In this document: in pieces, positions 7,801 through 8,084 of the stretch | Numbering within the stretch: the stretch's first letter is position 1 | Layout of the letters: every line of letters starts with the position of its first letter | NCBI GenBank assembly: GCA_027039295.1 | Contig: JALWEW010000104.1 | Span: 1 to 8,084, forward strand | Length of the DNA stretch: 8,084 bases | DNA from: Acidilobaceae archaeon | Lineage (GTDB): Archaea > Thermoproteota > Thermoprotei_A > Sulfolobales > Acidilobaceae | Direction of reading: 5' to 3' | Made by a program: the position numbers and the translations under genes | Notes under the pieces: model-generated | Seen by the model: the letters and a program-made list of their open reading frames with translations, nothing else | The model's database searches: none | What the model was told of the DNA's origin: nothing

Positions 7801-8084
7801 GGATTCCTATACTAGCCTGGAAGAGCAGCTCCAGTCACTAGCATCAAAACTCTCTGCAATTAAGGAAGCAGTCTCCGCCTTGAAAGACTTGATTATACAC
7901 AGCATAGCACGAGAGACCAGCACGCCAGCGACAACCACTCAAAGCAAGAGCACGTCAGAGTCAACGACAACTGCAGGGAGAACGGCTACTACACTCGTAG
8001 CGGGAGCCGGAGCTGCAATAGCGGCCTTACTAGTCCTAGCCTACTACATGCTCCTAGCGAAGAAGAGGCTCGCCCCACCAACAT
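4847..8084 (+). CDS. Stalked, membrane-anchored subtilisin-family serine protease (3' end outside window)
   Basis: Secreted S8 protease; 1079 residues visible, no stop before the edge. Residues 1-31 are a signal peptide (core about 13-24, cleavage after A-L-A). Residues about 57-140 match an I9-type inhibitory propeptide. The catalytic domain (about 185-490) shows D193 in V-L-D-T-G, H241 in Y-G-H-G-T-F-V-A-S, oxyanion N342 in I-G-N-Y-G and S425 in G-T-S-F-A-A-P-H-V: an intact triad. C232 and C296 may form a disulfide. Residues about 500-767 look like three beta-sandwich domains. About 770-1020 is a long coiled coil with regular heptads (RLASLED, RVETINT, TLQNLQA, KLDELDM) and nine N-glycosylation sequons. 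A Ser/Thr-rich linker and a membrane helix (about 1050-1070) with an A-K-K-R tail follow. It should display the protease tens of nanometres above the membrane, as in S-layer-associated archaeal proteases such as STABLE of Staphylothermus. GTG 4847 is chosen as the in-frame start giving the best signal peptide; TTG 4859 is an alternative. Confidence 0.92.
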   Translation, partial: MYLRLESRTWAPAVILLLVALSALYPLGALASSPPTPQAGRYEAMVDPEVYATTNSTLDVLIVGRPLPPAYLEGLPRQLALRALKQWANASLGGLAHLVESLGGRVHRTFWIVPAVSASIPRSAIQALASQPSVSEIILNTKKFHVSGVLRPLQRGPTPGDPVVINWGVEAVNATTAWHMGYTGLGVRIAVLDTGVDPSHPALAGKLLTLVPGDPKYPGGWIAFDDEGRPECLIAQDTYGHGTFVASEALGGNTNTTIVGVAPEAQLMAALVLPQGSGTAAQVLAGFEWAADPYTCTGNKTGMPPNVVVFSAGWEGYTGSFLLDAIRALLKLGVIVVASIGNYGPGQTQYPGNVWGVYGVGAVNQSLQVAPFSSGGTVAWANPPSDWPFKPPYPQHYIKPDFAAPGVNVGGAVPGGSYAYGNGTSFAAPHVAGVAALVLQALGAEDFKSPVEGISLPELVYDILANTSLDLGPQGLDPRYGWGLVNATAAVELAVRVAMRIPVNVTAQPRTVHVGDRVNVTINPINNPIPSGAQFKVYLDNTLIATARAANGTASASFTVPQIPMGVHTILVESPEGFKGNTTIQVESSLIITPQAAGPDSTVLVEALGMAPNTTYTITLDGFKAALLTTNTTGSGLTSLPVPASATRGLHLVQALAPNGAVAATATLDVVTREKLEVEIAAAPAYHGTAIVYILTSLGGEPVNARVEAYILNTSIRALTPVQCTRLARGLYAAELNLTSQYTLLIINATYTGEGAEASGVAVALLYNDSLTPQAVEELRALARNETLIIEGLQGQQAILRELLENATQILSRLASLEDRVETINTTLQNLQAAEAQALSKLDELDMKSNVTNEKLGRLLETQLNATRSIEALRGLIGELNSTVVLTIQSSSKALQSLMQAEAAGIRENTTREIISSTQRLAQRIDETSNTLQSIIKSSYKSLSHQIASSTTELERHMNASIHAAASLLNSTLTTMYSKVQASIQDSYTSLEEQLQSLASKLSAIKEAVSALKDLIIHSIARETSTPATTTQSKSTSESTTTAGRTATTLVAGAGAAIAALLVLAYYMLLAKKRLAPPT

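Noticed and set aside
7150..7910. Right-handed hendecad (11-residue) coiled coil as in the tetrabrachion stalk
   Set aside because: In the first half, hydrophobic residues follow a clean 3-4 heptad spacing for about thirteen repeats, pointing to an ordinary left-handed coiled coil. The middle is less regular, so a local hendecad cannot be fully excluded.

Overview
The window looks like a GC-rich hyperthermophilic archaeon, most likely a Thermoproteota (crenarchaeal) lineage near the Desulfurococcales. This rests on heavy AGG, ATA and CTA codon use, GTG starts, GGTG-type ribosome sites, an archaeal APS/PAPS-reductase-like protein with a PUA domain, a type IV pilin-like (class III) leader on a very large protein, and a membrane-anchored subtilase with a coiled-coil stalk, recalling the surface proteases of Staphylothermus-type archaea. 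The species cannot be named from the sequence alone.

Layout. Bases 1-1511 (minus strand, running off the left edge) encode a PP-loop reductase with a probable [4Fe-4S] site. A 123-bp divergent intergenic region holds a GC-rich hairpin that covers the ribosome site of the next gene. Bases 1635-3566 (plus) encode a 643-residue exported protein with a pilin-type N-terminus. It converges with a minus-strand gene (3563-4669) for a beta-propeller-like surface protein with a C-terminal membrane anchor; the two stop codons share one CTAG. The propeller's signal peptide is plainly encoded just upstream (4670-4778), but its only good start codon is one base out of frame. After a 68-bp divergent promoter region with near two-fold symmetry, bases 4847-8084 (plus, running off the right edge) encode a subtilisin-family protease: signal peptide, I9-type propeptide, Asp-His-Ser catalytic domain, beta-sandwich domains, a stalk of about 250 residues of heptad coiled coil, a Ser/Thr-rich linker and a C-terminal membrane segment.

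How they fit. Three of the four genes encode large exported, probably glycosylated proteins held at the cell surface by one terminal membrane segment. The propeller and the stalked protease are divergently transcribed from a shared short promoter region, so they are probably co-expressed and may work together at the S-layer; that link is inference. The reductase is cytoplasmic and apparently unrelated. I saw no tRNA, rRNA, CRISPR array or transposon. The protein-coding reading is clear. The main uncertainties are the propeller start, the promoter positions, and the exact function of the two surface proteins that are not proteases.
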